This document shows positions 32,321 through 42,400 of a stretch of 45,269 nt of DNA, piece by piece. Origin of the DNA: Alphaproteobacteria bacterium (GTDB taxonomy: Bacteria > Pseudomonadota > Alphaproteobacteria > Rs-D84); assembly GCA_017535105.1 (NCBI GenBank), contig JAFXUI010000002.1:1-45269 (forward strand), read 5' to 3'. Positions within the stretch are counted from its first letter, which is position 1. Each line of letters begins with the position of its first letter. A program made the position numbers and the translations under genes. The notes beneath the pieces were generated by a model. That model was not told the DNA's origin, searched no databases, and saw nothing but the letters and a program-made list of their open reading frames with translations.

Positions 32321-32854
32321 ATGGAAGACAAAATGCAATGGTTTGTTGTAAACGTTCATACAGGCTGTGAAGACAAGGTCGCACGTGGCTTGCGCGAACA
32401 AATTGACAAGCGTCGTTTAAATGCATATTTTGGTGAAATTTTGGTTCCAACACGCGAAGTTGTGGAAATCAAGGCTGGCAAACGCGTCAAATCTGAAAAG
32501 AAGTTTTTCCCAGGTTATATCGTTGTTCAAATGATTATGAATAATGAAACGTTTTCGTTGGTCAAATTGATGCCTCAGGTTGTTATGTTCCTTGGCGCAA
32601 AACAAAAGCCAATCGCAGTTAGCGAAGAAGAAGCACGCCGCCTGATGAAACAGGTTGAAGAAGGTGCCGTTGCGGTTGATGAAATTACATACGAAGTTGG
32701 CCAAGAAGTTCATGTTATTGATGGACCATTTGCTGGATTTAACGGTGTTATTTCCGAAGCAGATAATTTAAAGCAAAAAATGACCGTTACAATTTTGGTG
32801 TTCGGTCGTGAAACCAGTGTTGAATTAGACTTTACCCAGGTTGAAAAGGTGTAA
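32321..32854 (+). CDS. nusG: Transcription termination/antitermination factor NusG
   Basis: The 177-residue protein has the NGN domain (MQWFVVNVHTGCEDKVARGL, FFPGYIVVQMIM) that binds the RNA polymerase clamp. The C-terminal KOW domain (YEVGQEVHVIDGPFAGFNG) contacts Rho or ribosomal protein S10. Length is standard. GAAGGAAG precedes the start. It continues the secE operon and is followed 94 bases later by rplK. Confidence 0.96.
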   Translation: MEDKMQWFVVNVHTGCEDKVARGLREQIDKRRLNAYFGEILVPTREVVEIKAGKRVKSEKKFFPGYIVVQMIMNNETFSLVKLMPQVVMFLGAKQKPIAVSEEEARRLMKQVEEGAVAVDEITYEVGQEVHVIDGPFAGFNGVISEADNLKQKMTVTILVFGRETSVELDFTQVEKV

Positions 32855-32948
32855 AGTAGAACGAGTTTTCGCGATTTTGTAAAATCGCACAGCGTGGAAG
32901 ATGCGCCACATCGTACCACAACACAACAAACAAAAATGGAGTGAAAAA

Positions 32949-33380
32949 ATGGCAAAAAAAGAAGTTAAGGGATTGGTCAAATTGGTCGTTCCCGCAAAAC
33001 AGGCAAACCCTGCGCCTCCGATTGGGCCGGCTTTGGGTGCCGCTGGCGTTAATATCGCCGAATTCTGTAAACAATTCAACGACAAAACCGCTGATAAAGA
33101 ACCGGGCATGCCAATTCCATGCATTATTACGGTTTACACAGACCGCAGTTTCGAATTCATTATGAAATTGCCACCTGTGTCTTACTATATTAAAAAAGCA
33201 TTGAAATTGAAAATTGGTTCACACAAGCCAGGTCGCGATTTTGTTGGAACAATCACAAAAGATCAAATCAAGCAAATTGCAGAAGCAAAAATGCCTGATC
33301 TTAATTGCTCTACCGTTGAATCTGCAATGAACATCGTTGCGGGTCAATGTCGTTCTATGGGCGTAAAGGTGGAGGAATAA
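32949..33380 (+). CDS. rplK: 50S ribosomal protein L11
   Basis: The 143-residue protein shows the L11 N domain ([20 protein letters not shown], with the proline-rich turn that binds stringent factor and thiostrepton). The RNA-binding C domain ([27 protein letters not shown]) follows. It binds the GTPase-associated centre of 23S rRNA. The ATG at 32949 with GGAG ahead gives the normal MAKKEVKG start; an earlier in-frame start lacks a ribosome-binding site. The stop is three bases before the rplA start. Confidence 0.97.
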   Translation: MAKKEVKGLVKLVVPAKQANPAPPIGPALGAAGVNIAEFCKQFNDKTADKEPGMPIPCIITVYTDRSFEFIMKLPPVSYYIKKALKLKIGSHKPGRDFVGTITKDQIKQIAEAKMPDLNCSTVESAMNIVAGQCRSMGVKVEE

Positions 33381-33383
33381 GAT

Positions 33384-34058
33384 ATGAAACAGACAAAAAA
33401 GCAACAGACTTGGGCAAATTTAGACAGAACAAAAGTCTATGCGTTGGCTGATGCTATTGAAGCATTGCGTCCGTATGTGTCCAAAAAGTTTGACGAAAGT
33501 TTAGAAATTGCAATCCGTTTGGGTATTGATGTAACCAAGGCTGACCAAAACATTCGTGGAATGTTGTCGTTGCCAAATGGTACGGGTAAATCTGTCCGCG
33601 TTGCAGTGTTCACAATCAATTCACAAGACGAAGCCAAAAAGGCTGGCGCAGATGTTGTTGGTGGTGAAGAACTGATTGAAGCGGTGGCGGGTGGTCAAAT
33701 CAATTTCGACCGCGTTATCGCAACACCAGACATGATGCCGAAAATGTCCAAAGTTGCACGTGTTTTGGGACCAAAGGGTTTGATGCCGAATCCAAAGTTG
33801 GGTACGGTTACAAACAACGTTGCCGAAGCAGTTAAAATCGCCAAGGCTGGTCAGATTGAATATCGTGCCGAAAAGAACGGTATTATTCACGCCGGTATCG
33901 GTAAAATGTCGTTCACAACGGATAAATTGGTTGAAAATGCAAACGCATTGATTGATCAATTGAAAAAGGTTAAACCATCATCGACCAAGGGTCAGTATAT
34001 CTTGGGTGCGGCTGTTGCCACAACACAAGGTCCAGGCTTAAAGGTTGATGTGAAATAA
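33384..34058 (+). CDS. rplA: 50S ribosomal protein L1
   Basis: The 224-residue protein belongs to the L1 stalk that helps E-site tRNA leave. Conserved parts are DESLEIAIRLGIDVTKADQNIRG (residues in two halves of that span), RVLGPKGLMPNPKLGTV and VEYRAEKNGIIHAGIGK-like IEYRAEKNGIIHAGIG. L1 often represses its own L11-L1 mRNA in bacteria. GGAGG lies just ahead of its start. A ten-base-pair hairpin with a UUCG loop follows the stop. Confidence 0.97.
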   Translation: MKQTKKQQTWANLDRTKVYALADAIEALRPYVSKKFDESLEIAIRLGIDVTKADQNIRGMLSLPNGTGKSVRVAVFTINSQDEAKKAGADVVGGEELIEAVAGGQINFDRVIATPDMMPKMSKVARVLGPKGLMPNPKLGTVTNNVAEAVKIAKAGQIEYRAEKNGIIHAGIGKMSFTTDKLVENANALIDQLKKVKPSSTKGQYILGAAVATTQGPGLKVDVK

Positions 34059-34248
34059 TATTTTGGTTTGGGTTTCGACCCAAACCAGAAAACGAGATTT
34101 CTGTCCAAGACTGATGGTGTCGCACCAAAATTGCGGCTTAATTGCCATCATAGACAAAGAAAAATTCTTTGGGGCAGGAAGTAAGAGCCCCATCTGGATG
34201 TCAAAGTCCGGTGGAAAGTTAAACAAAACGAAGAAGTAAGGGTATAAG
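34059..34248 (+). promoter_or_regulatory. rplA-rplJ intergenic leader with UUCG hairpin
   Basis: The 190-base untranslated segment begins with a perfect ten-base-pair hairpin: TGGTTTGGGT (34064-34073), loop TTCG, ACCCAAACCA (34078-34087). The remainder lies where many bacteria carry the L10 leader, to which the L10-L12 complex binds to repress translation. I cannot confirm the L10-leader fold by eye. Confidence 0.55.
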
Positions 34249-34728
34249 ATGAGACGCGAAGAAAAATCAGATTTGATTTCAGCGTTGCAGTCGTCGCTTC
34301 AAGAAGCAAACGGTGTTTTCGTTGTTGAAAACAATGGTTTGACAGTGAAAGAATTCGAAGCCTTGCGTAATGAATTGCGCCCATTGGTTTCGGTTTTCAA
34401 GGTCGTTAAAAACCGTTTGATGAAATTGGCATTGAAAGATACTAATTTCGAAGCTGTATCCGATATGATGAAACGTCCAACCGCGGTTGCAGTTGCAACA
34501 GACGCGTTGGCGGTTACCAAGGTTTTGGCCAAGTTTGCCGAAGATCACGCAAACCTGAACATTATCGGCGGTAAAATGGATGCAGACGTCTTGGACAAAG
34601 ACGGCATTGTGCAATTATCCAAGCTTCCTTCCCTGTTGGAAATTCGTGGTACTATCGCGCGTATCTTGGTCGAACCAGCATCGCGCATTGCACGCGTTTC
34701 AGCAGAGTATGGAAAAAAGAATCAATAA
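34249..34728 (+). CDS. rplJ: 50S ribosomal protein L10
   Basis: The 159-residue protein anchors the L7/L12 stalk. The N-terminal rRNA-binding region (MRREEKSDLISALQSSL, GLTVKEFEALRNELR, KVVKNRLMKLAL) is clear, and the C-terminal helix that holds L12 dimers ends at ASRIARVSAEYGKK. It is a little shorter than E. coli L10 (165). AAGGG lies ahead of the ATG, after the long leader. rplL follows after 39 bases. Confidence 0.97.
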   Translation: MRREEKSDLISALQSSLQEANGVFVVENNGLTVKEFEALRNELRPLVSVFKVVKNRLMKLALKDTNFEAVSDMMKRPTAVAVATDALAVTKVLAKFAEDHANLNIIGGKMDADVLDKDGIVQLSKLPSLLEIRGTIARILVEPASRIARVSAEYGKKNQ

Positions 34729-34767
34729 ATACCGGAATGGTAACATTCTGATTAAAAGGAGTACAAA

Positions 34768-35136
34768 ATGGCAGACATTCAGAAATTAGTTGAAGAATTG
34801 TCAAAGTTGAGCGTTATGGAAGCAGTTGAACTGTCCAAAGCGTTGGAAGAAACTTGGGGCGTTAGCGCCGCAGCCGCAGTTGCAGTTGCCGCAGGCCCAG
34901 TCGCAGGTGCAGCAGCTGAAGAAAAGACAGAATTTGATGTTGTGTTGACAGATGTTGGCGCAAACAAATTGGCTGTTATCAAAGCTGTTAAAGACATCAC
35001 TGGTTTAGGTTTGGGCGAAGCAAAAGCTTTGGTCGAATCTGCACCAAAGGCTGTCAAAGAAGCAGTTGCAAAAGATGAAGCTGAAAAAATGAAAGCGACC
35101 ATCGAAGCAGCTGGTGCAAAAGTTGAATTGAAATAA
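34768..35136 (+). CDS. rplL: 50S ribosomal protein L7/L12
   Basis: The 122-residue protein has an N-terminal dimerisation domain ([19 protein letters not shown]). An Ala-rich hinge follows, and then the C-terminal factor-binding domain ([36 protein letters not shown]). It recruits translational GTPases. AAAAGGAG precedes the ATG. It is abundant in cells; the hairpins after it may lower transcription or stabilise the upstream mRNA. Confidence 0.97.
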   Translation: MADIQKLVEELSKLSVMEAVELSKALEETWGVSAAAAVAVAAGPVAGAAAEEKTEFDVVLTDVGANKLAVIKAVKDITGLGLGEAKALVESAPKAVKEAVAKDEAEKMKATIEAAGAKVELK

Positions 35137-35299
35137 TTCAATCCCGCAGAATACGCGGTTTCGTATTCAAATAAACCCCGGACGAAAGTCTGGGTCGTCC
35201 GCGCCCACCATTGATAAAAAATCTTTGGTGGGCCCGTGGGCGTAAAAAGAGCAAATATATTTCGTTTGCAAAACGCAAAAATAAAAAGGATAGAAACCC
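35137..35299 (+). promoter_or_regulatory. rplL-rpoB intergenic hairpins (attenuator or RNA-processing site)
   Basis: Two stems are visible: CCCGGAC-GAAA-GTCTGGG (35177-35194) and GCCCACCA/TGGTGGGC (35203-35233) with a 15-base loop. Neither is followed by a T run. In E. coli the same interval holds a partial terminator and an RNase III site; a similar role here is inference. Confidence 0.5.
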
Positions 35300-38200
35300 A
35301 TGGCCGTTATCCAAAAATTTAGAAAGTCTTTTGGTAAAAGTTTTTTGCAAACTCCGCTTCCTGATTTAGTTGAAATACAGTATGATTCTTATAAAGATTT
35401 CTTACAGGCGGATGTAGAACCCCAAAATCGTAAGAACATCGGATTGCAAAATGTTTTTGCATCTATGTTCCCAATCAAAGATTATGCGGGTATTGCAGAT
35501 TTGGAATTTGTTGAATATACATTGGATAAACCAGTGTATAACGTCAAAGAATGCATGTTGCGTAATATGACGTATTCCAGCAAATTGAAATTAAAATTAA
35601 GATTGATTTTGTGGGATATTGCCGAAGATGGTAAAAAATCTTTGCGCGATATCAAAGAACAAGAAATATTTATGGGCGAAGTGCCATTGATGACCGAACG
35701 TGGCAGTTTTATCGCGTCTGGTGTTGAACGTGTTATCGTTTCACAAATGCATCGTGCCCAAGGTGTTGTGTTCGCAACAACCAAAGAAGCAAAAGTTGCG
35801 GGCAACCCAATCACATACACCGCGCGTATTATCCCAGAACATGGTTCGTGGATTGACTTTGAAGAAGCCAAAGGTGTTATTTACGTTCGTATCGACCGCC
35901 GCCGCAAGATTCCAGCAACCGTTCTGTTGCGTTGCTTGCCAAGTGCCGAAGACGAAAAGAAATGGTTGGCTGACCCACGTAAACCAAATATTCGTGGTAT
36001 GTCCGATACCGAAATTTTGTCGGCGTTCTATAAACGCATTGCGTTAAAGTTCGATGGCAAAATGTGGATTGGCGACACAAACGTATTTGATGGTTTGGAT
36101 AAATATCGTTTGAACTATGATATTATAAATCCAAAAGACAAAAAGCCTCTTGCGGCCAAGGGCGACAGATTGACATCAAAACGTTTGGCAAAAATCGTTG
36201 CGGCATCAAAAACATTTGGTATTGCTTCGGAATCATTGGTTGGCGAATATTTGTTCGACCCAATTATGAATGGTGATGAAGTTTTGTACCAAGCAGGTAC
36301 AGAAATTACCGAAGAAATTTTGTCAGACTTGGCAAAATTGGGTGTCAAAGAAATATCATTGATTTCAATTGATAACGCAACAATTACGGCGCACATGCGC
36401 AACACATTGTTGGCGGATAAAACAACAAATCGTGAAGAAGCATTGATTGAAATCTATAACATTATCCGTCCGGGCGAACGTCCAACGTTGGAAGCGGCAA
36501 TCAACTTGTTCCAACGTCAAGGTTTTGATCCGGCATATTATGATTTGTCTGCGGTTGGTCGTTTCAAGATGAACAAACGTTTGAAAATCGATTCTGGCAA
36601 ACGTCCAGAAGACGACCGTTTGTTGTCTAAGGGCGACTTCTTGGCGGTTCTGAAAACATTGACCAACATTATTGACCACAAAGATACAATTGATGATATT
36701 GATAACTTGTCAAATCGTCGTGTTCGTGCGGTTGGTGAATTGTTGGAACAAAACTTCCGCGCCGGTATGTTGCGTATCGAAAGATTGGTTCGTGAAGCAT
36801 TATCCAGTCCGAATATCGCAAATATGCAACCACAAGACGTTATCAATGTTAAACCGTTGATGAGTTTGGTTTCAGAATTTTTGGGTACATCACAGTTGTC
36901 ACAATTTATGGACGCATATAACCCACTGTCTGAATTGGAACACAAACGTTTGATTTCTGCATTGGGTCCGGGTGGTTTGAACCGTGAACGCGCTGGCATT
37001 GACGTGCGTGACGTTCACCCAACACACTATGGTCGTTTATGCCCGATTCATACCCCAGAAGGTGCAAACATTGGTCTGATTTCGCACATGGCGACATACG
37101 CACGTGTGAATCCATATGGATTTATTGAAACACCATACTATGTTGTCGAAAACAGTCGCGTCACAGACAAAATTGTTTATTTGACCGCAGACGAAGAATT
37201 GGGTCACAAAATCGCCCAGGGTAACACCCCAACATCAGACAAGGGTGTGTTGGCTGACGATGTCGTGACGGCACGTGTCGACGGCGAATTTACAATGGTT
37301 CCAAAAGAAGAAATTGACTTAATCGACGTTGCACCACGTCAGGTGGTGTCCATTGCAACTGGATTAATTCCGTTCGTTGAAAACGATGACGCTAACCGTG
37401 CGTTGATGGGTTCGAACATGCAACGCCAGGGCGTTCCATTAATGCGTGTCCAGGCTCCACTTGTTGGTACGGGTATTGAACGCGAAGTTGCGCGTGATTC
37501 ACGTACGGGTAAGGTTGCAAAACACGCCGGTGTCGTTGAATCGGTTGATGCAAATCGTATCGTTGTTAAATGTATGAACAGCCGTAATGTTGTGACGGGT
37601 GTTGACATTTATAACTTGGAAAAATTTGAACGTAGCAACAGTGAAACTCTTATTCACCAAAAACCATTGGTGCGTGTTGGCGACCGCATTGCCGCGGGTG
37701 ACATCATTGCCGATGGTTCATCTATGAACTATGGTGAATTGGCGTTGGGTCGTAATGTGTTGGTTGCATTCTTGCCATGGCGCGGATACAACTATGAAGA
37801 CGCTATTGTGATTTCCGAACGTATTTCACGTGATGACGCGTTCACATCAATCAAGATTGTTGAAAAAGAATTCAAGGTTCGTGATACACAGTTGGGCCCA
37901 GAAAGTTTCACACGCGACATTCCAAATGTAAGCGAAGAAGCATTAAAGAATCTGGACGAATCTGGTATCATTTACGTTGGTGCACGTGTAAAACAAGGCG
38001 ATATTTTGGTTGGTCGTGTTTCACCAAAATCTGAAACATTGCTTACCCCAGAAGAAGCATTGTTGCGCAACATCTTTGGTGAAAAGGCGTTGAACGTCAA
38101 AGATACATCACTGCGCGTTGGTCCAAACGAAGAAGGTACCGTTATCGGTGTGAACGTTTTGACCCGTCATGGTGTTAAAAAAGACGAACGCACCCAGATG

Positions 38201-39436
38201 ATTGAACTGCAAAAGATTGAAAAGATTAACAAAGACCGCGAAGAAGAAACTTCGATTATCGAAAAGGGCTTTGCGGATCAAATCTTCCAGATTGCAGAAA
38301 ACGATGTTATTGATTCTGGCACGGGTTCATTGAAACCATTTATTGGTAAGAAATTGACCGCAGAAGTGTTCGAAGGTATTAAACCATCTGATGTTAAAAA
38401 GTTGGTTGTTAAAAATAAAGAACACCAGGCCAAGATTGATGAACTGCGTGAACAACACATTATCAAGTTGAAAGAATTGAACGATCGTGCCGATGCAGAA
38501 ATTGCCAAGGCAACCGAAAGCAATTCATTGAACGCGGGTGTGTTGAAAGAGGTCAAGGTTTACATCGCACACAAGATGAAATTACAGCCAGGTGATAAAA
38601 TGGCTGGTCGTCACGGAAACAAGGGTATCGTTTCAACGGTTGTTCCAATCGAAAATATGCCATATATGGAAGATGGAACCCCGGTTGATATCGTATTGAA
38701 TCCGTTGGGTGTGCCAAGCCGTATGAACATCGGTCAGATTTTGGAAACTCACCTTGGTATGGCGGCACGTACGTTGGGTAAGCAAATTGGCGATGTCTTG
38801 GACGAAGTCAAAGCAAAACGTGCGGTCACCGACGATTTGCGCACTTTGATGGGCAAAATCTATGGCAAGGATGTGAAAGAAAAGTTGGAAAAGATGACCG
38901 ACACAGATGTTCGTGCCGAAGCAGCATTGTTGCGTGACGGTGTTCCAATGGCAACACCAACATTTGACGGTGCCACATCTGACGATATTCACAACATGTT
39001 GAAAATGGCGGGTCTGCCAGAAACAGGTCAGTTCAACCTGTACGATGGTATGACGGGCGAAAAGTTTGCGCGTCCTGTTACCGTTGGTGTTATGTACATG
39101 ATGAAATTGCATCACTTTGTTGATGAAAAGATTCACGCACGTTCAACCGGTAACTATTCATTGGTCACACAACAGCCATTGTCTGGTAAAGCCCACATGG
39201 GTGGCCAGAGACTTGGTGAAATGGAAGTGTGGGCATTGGAAGCGCATGGTGCCGCGCACTTGTTACGCGAAATGTTGACAGTTAAATCTGACGATATTGT
39301 CGGCCGTAACAAGATGTACGAATCCATCATTTCGGGTTCAAACGATATCCAAACTGGAACCCCAGAAGCATTCAACGTGTTCGTTCGTGAATTACGTGGT
39401 TTGGGTCTGGCGATGACACCAAAGAAAATTGATTAG
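35300..39436 (+). CDS. rpoB: DNA-directed RNA polymerase subunit beta
   Basis: The 1,378-residue beta subunit forms one side of the active-site cleft. Conserved blocks include LSQFMDAYNPLSELEHKR (rifampicin pocket), HPTHYGRLCPIHTPEG, NVLVAFLPWRGYNYEDA and KMAGRHGNKGIVS. The C-terminal block is GGQRLGEMEVWALEAHGAA. In the rifampicin pocket residue 551 is Leu where E. coli has Arg529; neighbouring E. coli positions 517, 518, 524 and 525 also differ. Length is usual for Alphaproteobacteria. It is 60 bases ahead of rpoC. Confidence 0.98.
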   Translation: MAVIQKFRKSFGKSFLQTPLPDLVEIQYDSYKDFLQADVEPQNRKNIGLQNVFASMFPIKDYAGIADLEFVEYTLDKPVYNVKECMLRNMTYSSKLKLKLRLILWDIAEDGKKSLRDIKEQEIFMGEVPLMTERGSFIASGVERVIVSQMHRAQGVVFATTKEAKVAGNPITYTARIIPEHGSWIDFEEAKGVIYVRIDRRRKIPATVLLRCLPSAEDEKKWLADPRKPNIRGMSDTEILSAFYKRIALKFDGKMWIGDTNVFDGLDKYRLNYDIINPKDKKPLAAKGDRLTSKRLAKIVAASKTFGIASESLVGEYLFDPIMNGDEVLYQAGTEITEEILSDLAKLGVKEISLISIDNATITAHMRNTLLADKTTNREEALIEIYNIIRPGERPTLEAAINLFQRQGFDPAYYDLSAVGRFKMNKRLKIDSGKRPEDDRLLSKGDFLAVLKTLTNIIDHKDTIDDIDNLSNRRVRAVGELLEQNFRAGMLRIERLVREALSSPNIANMQPQDVINVKPLMSLVSEFLGTSQLSQFMDAYNPLSELEHKRLISALGPGGLNRERAGIDVRDVHPTHYGRLCPIHTPEGANIGLISHMATYARVNPYGFIETPYYVVENSRVTDKIVYLTADEELGHKIAQGNTPTSDKGVLADDVVTARVDGEFTMVPKEEIDLIDVAPRQVVSIATGLIPFVENDDANRALMGSNMQRQGVPLMRVQAPLVGTGIEREVARDSRTGKVAKHAGVVESVDANRIVVKCMNSRNVVTGVDIYNLEKFERSNSETLIHQKPLVRVGDRIAAGDIIADGSSMNYGELALGRNVLVAFLPWRGYNYEDAIVISERISRDDAFTSIKIVEKEFKVRDTQLGPESFTRDIPNVSEEALKNLDESGIIYVGARVKQGDILVGRVSPKSETLLTPEEALLRNIFGEKALNVKDTSLRVGPNEEGTVIGVNVLTRHGVKKDERTQMIELQKIEKINKDREEETSIIEKGFADQIFQIAENDVIDSGTGSLKPFIGKKLTAEVFEGIKPSDVKKLVVKNKEHQAKIDELREQHIIKLKELNDRADAEIAKATESNSLNAGVLKEVKVYIAHKMKLQPGDKMAGRHGNKGIVSTVVPIENMPYMEDGTPVDIVLNPLGVPSRMNIGQILETHLGMAARTLGKQIGDVLDEVKAKRAVTDDLRTLMGKIYGKDVKEKLEKMTDTDVRAEAALLRDGVPMATPTFDGATSDDIHNMLKMAGLPETGQFNLYDGMTGEKFARPVTVGVMYMMKLHHFVDEKIHARSTGNYSLVTQQPLSGKAHMGGQRLGEMEVWALEAHGAAHLLREMLTVKSDDIVGRNKMYESIISGSNDIQTGTPEAFNVFVRELRGLGLAMTPKKID

Positions 39437-39496
39437 TTATAGTTGTTGGTATTCAACAACTAACAACTAGCAACTAATACAAAGGAGCAGAAAAAT

Positions 39497-42400
39497 ATGA
39501 CAAATATGTTGCAAAAGATATTTGGACAAATTGAAACCAAGGAACAGTTTGACGCATTGCGTATTACAATCGCGTCACCCGAAGAAATTTTGTCTTGGTC
39601 ACATGGCGAAGTTAAAAAGCCAGAAACAATCAACTATCATTCGTTGAAACCAGAGCCAGAGGGTCTGTTCTGTCAGCAAATCTTTGGTCCAGTCAAAGAT
39701 TACGAATGCGCATGCGGAAAATATAAAAGAATCAAGTTCCGCGGTGTTGTTTGTGAACGTTGTGGCGTTGAAGTTGGTTCATCATCTGTTCGTCGTGAAC
39801 GTATGGGCCACATTAAATTAGCAATGCCTGTTGCGCACACTTGGTTTTTACGTGAAGGTAAAATCGCAACATTGTTAAATAACTTGCCACAAAAGAAGTT
39901 GGAACAGGTTATTTCATACGATGCATACATCGTTATTGAACCTGGTTTAACAAACCTGAAACAATATGATGTTATCAGCGAAGATGAATACCAAGCGGCC
40001 GTCGAAGAATTTGGTGCCGACGCTTTCCATGTTGGTATTGGTGCCGAAGGTGTTCGTTCAATCATCGCGAATTTGGATATGGGCGATGAACGTACACGTC
40101 TGCGCGCAGAATTGGCTGAAACAAAATCAGAAGCAAAACGTAAATCGATTATCAAACAATTAAAGTTGGTCGAAGCATTCTTGGATTCCAAGACAGATCC
40201 AGCATGGATGTTGCCGGATATTATCCCAGTTATCCCACCAGATATGCGACCATTGGTCACATTGGACGCGGGGCATGTCGCGGCATCTGATTTGAACGAT
40301 TTGTACCGCCGTGTAATTATCCGTAACAATCGTTTGAAAAGATTTATGGAAATGCACGCGCCAGAAATCATCGTTCGTAACGAAAAACGTATGTTACAGG
40401 AAGCCGTTGATTCATTGTTCGATAATGGACATAAGGCACGTCCAATGGTTTCACAAAACCGCCGTCCATTGAAATCATTGTCTGATTCATTGCGCGGTAA
40501 GTCGGGTCGTTTCCGTATGAACATGTTGGGTAAACGTGTGGACTATTCCGGCCGTTCGGTTATTGTGTCGGGCCCATCATTAAAGTTGCACCAGGTAGGT
40601 TTGCCAAAGGCAATGGCTTTGGAATTGTTTAAGCCATTTGTTTTTGCGCGCTTGCTTGCGGGTGATTATGCAAACACGTTAAAAACCGCACGTAAGATGG
40701 TTGAAAACGGTGAAGATATTGTTTGGGAAATTCTTGAAAAAGTTATTCACGAACACCCAGTATTATTGAACCGTGCACCAACATTACACAGATTGTCGTT
40801 GTTGGCTTTTGAACCAGTTTTGATTGAAGGTAAGGCAATTCGTTTACACCCATTGGTATGTAAAGGGTTCAATGCGGACTTTGACGGTGACCAGATGTCT
40901 GTACACGTGCCAATTTCATTAGAAGCACAATTGGAAGCACGTACATTGATGTTGTCATCGAACAACGTTTTGTCGCCTGCAAACGGTGAACCAATGATTG
41001 TGCCATCACAAGACATGGTTTTGGGTGTGTACTATATTTCATTGATGGACGGAACTGTCACCGAAAAATCGCCACGTTTCGCCAATATGGACGAAGTTAA
41101 AATGGCATTGGAAAACAAGACCATTACATTACACACGCCAATCGTTGCACGTATCAATGGCAAACGTTATGAAACAACAGCTGGTCGTATGATTTTGGGT
41201 GAATTGTTGCCAAAGTCTGATAATATGCCATTTGATTTGGTGAACAAAGTTATGCCATCGGGTGAAATCAAAAAATTGTTGGCGTTGACGTATGAACGTT
41301 GCGGTGACAAGGCTATGATTATTTTGGCGGACTCGTTAAAGAACACCGGATTTGAACAAGCGGCACGTTCTGGTATTTCAATTGGTTTTGACGATATCGT
41401 TATTCCAAAAGAAAAGGCTGAAATGATTGCAAACGCGAACAAAGCCGCAGCCGAAATCGAAAAGCAATATCAAAACGGTTTGTTGTCGGGTGGTGAACGT
41501 CATAACAAGTTGATTGACTTGTGGCAGAAAACAACCGACGAATTGGGTGATAAAGCATACGAAGCGTTGGGTAAAACAACGGGCGAAAATTGGAACAGTA
41601 TTTATATGATGGCTGTGTCTAAGGCTCGTGGTTCCAAGGGTCAGATTCAGCAGGTTGCAGGTATGCGTGGTATGATGCAGAAGCCAGACGGTTCTATTAT
41701 TGAAGTTCCAATTATTTCGAACTTTAAAGAAGGTCTGACCATGGCGGAATACTTTACGTCAACCCACGGTGCGCGTAAAGGTATGTCGGATACCGCGTTG
41801 AAAACAGCTGAGGCAGGTTATTTGACACGTCGTTTGGTTGAATTGGCACAGAACACCGTTATTACCGAACACGATTGCGGTACAGACGAATATATCACTG
41901 CAAAGCCAGTGTACCAGGGTTCAACATTGACAGTTCCATTGGGTGATGTTGTTTTGGGTCGTACAGCGGCACATGATATCGTGCACCCAATTACCAAGGA
42001 AGTTATTGTTCCAGCCGGTGAATTAGTCACAAAGTCAGCGGCACGTGCGATTAATGAATCTGGGTTACCATCTGTTGATGTACGTTCAGTGTTGACATGT
42101 CACAGTGATGGTTTGTGCGCGAAATGCTATGGTATGGATTTGTCGCGTAATGCGCTGGTCCACGTTGGTGAAGCGGTTGGTGTTATCGCCGGTCAGTCCA
42201 TTGGTGAACCAGGTACCCAGTTGACGTTACGTACCTTCCACATTGGTGGTATTGCGTCTGGTGGTGCGGAAAATCACTTTATCGAAATGCCAGTTGGCGG
42301 TACATTGAAATTGTCGGGTGTCAACACGATTACAAATTCAAATGGTCGTGTCGTGGTGCTTAGCCGTAATGGCGAAGTCGCCGTTGTTGACAGCAAAGGC

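Noticed and set aside
39437-39496. AACAACTA-like repeats between rpoB and rpoC as a possible regulatory array
   Set aside because: The repeats are very short, imperfect and occur once; simple low-complexity sequence explains them.
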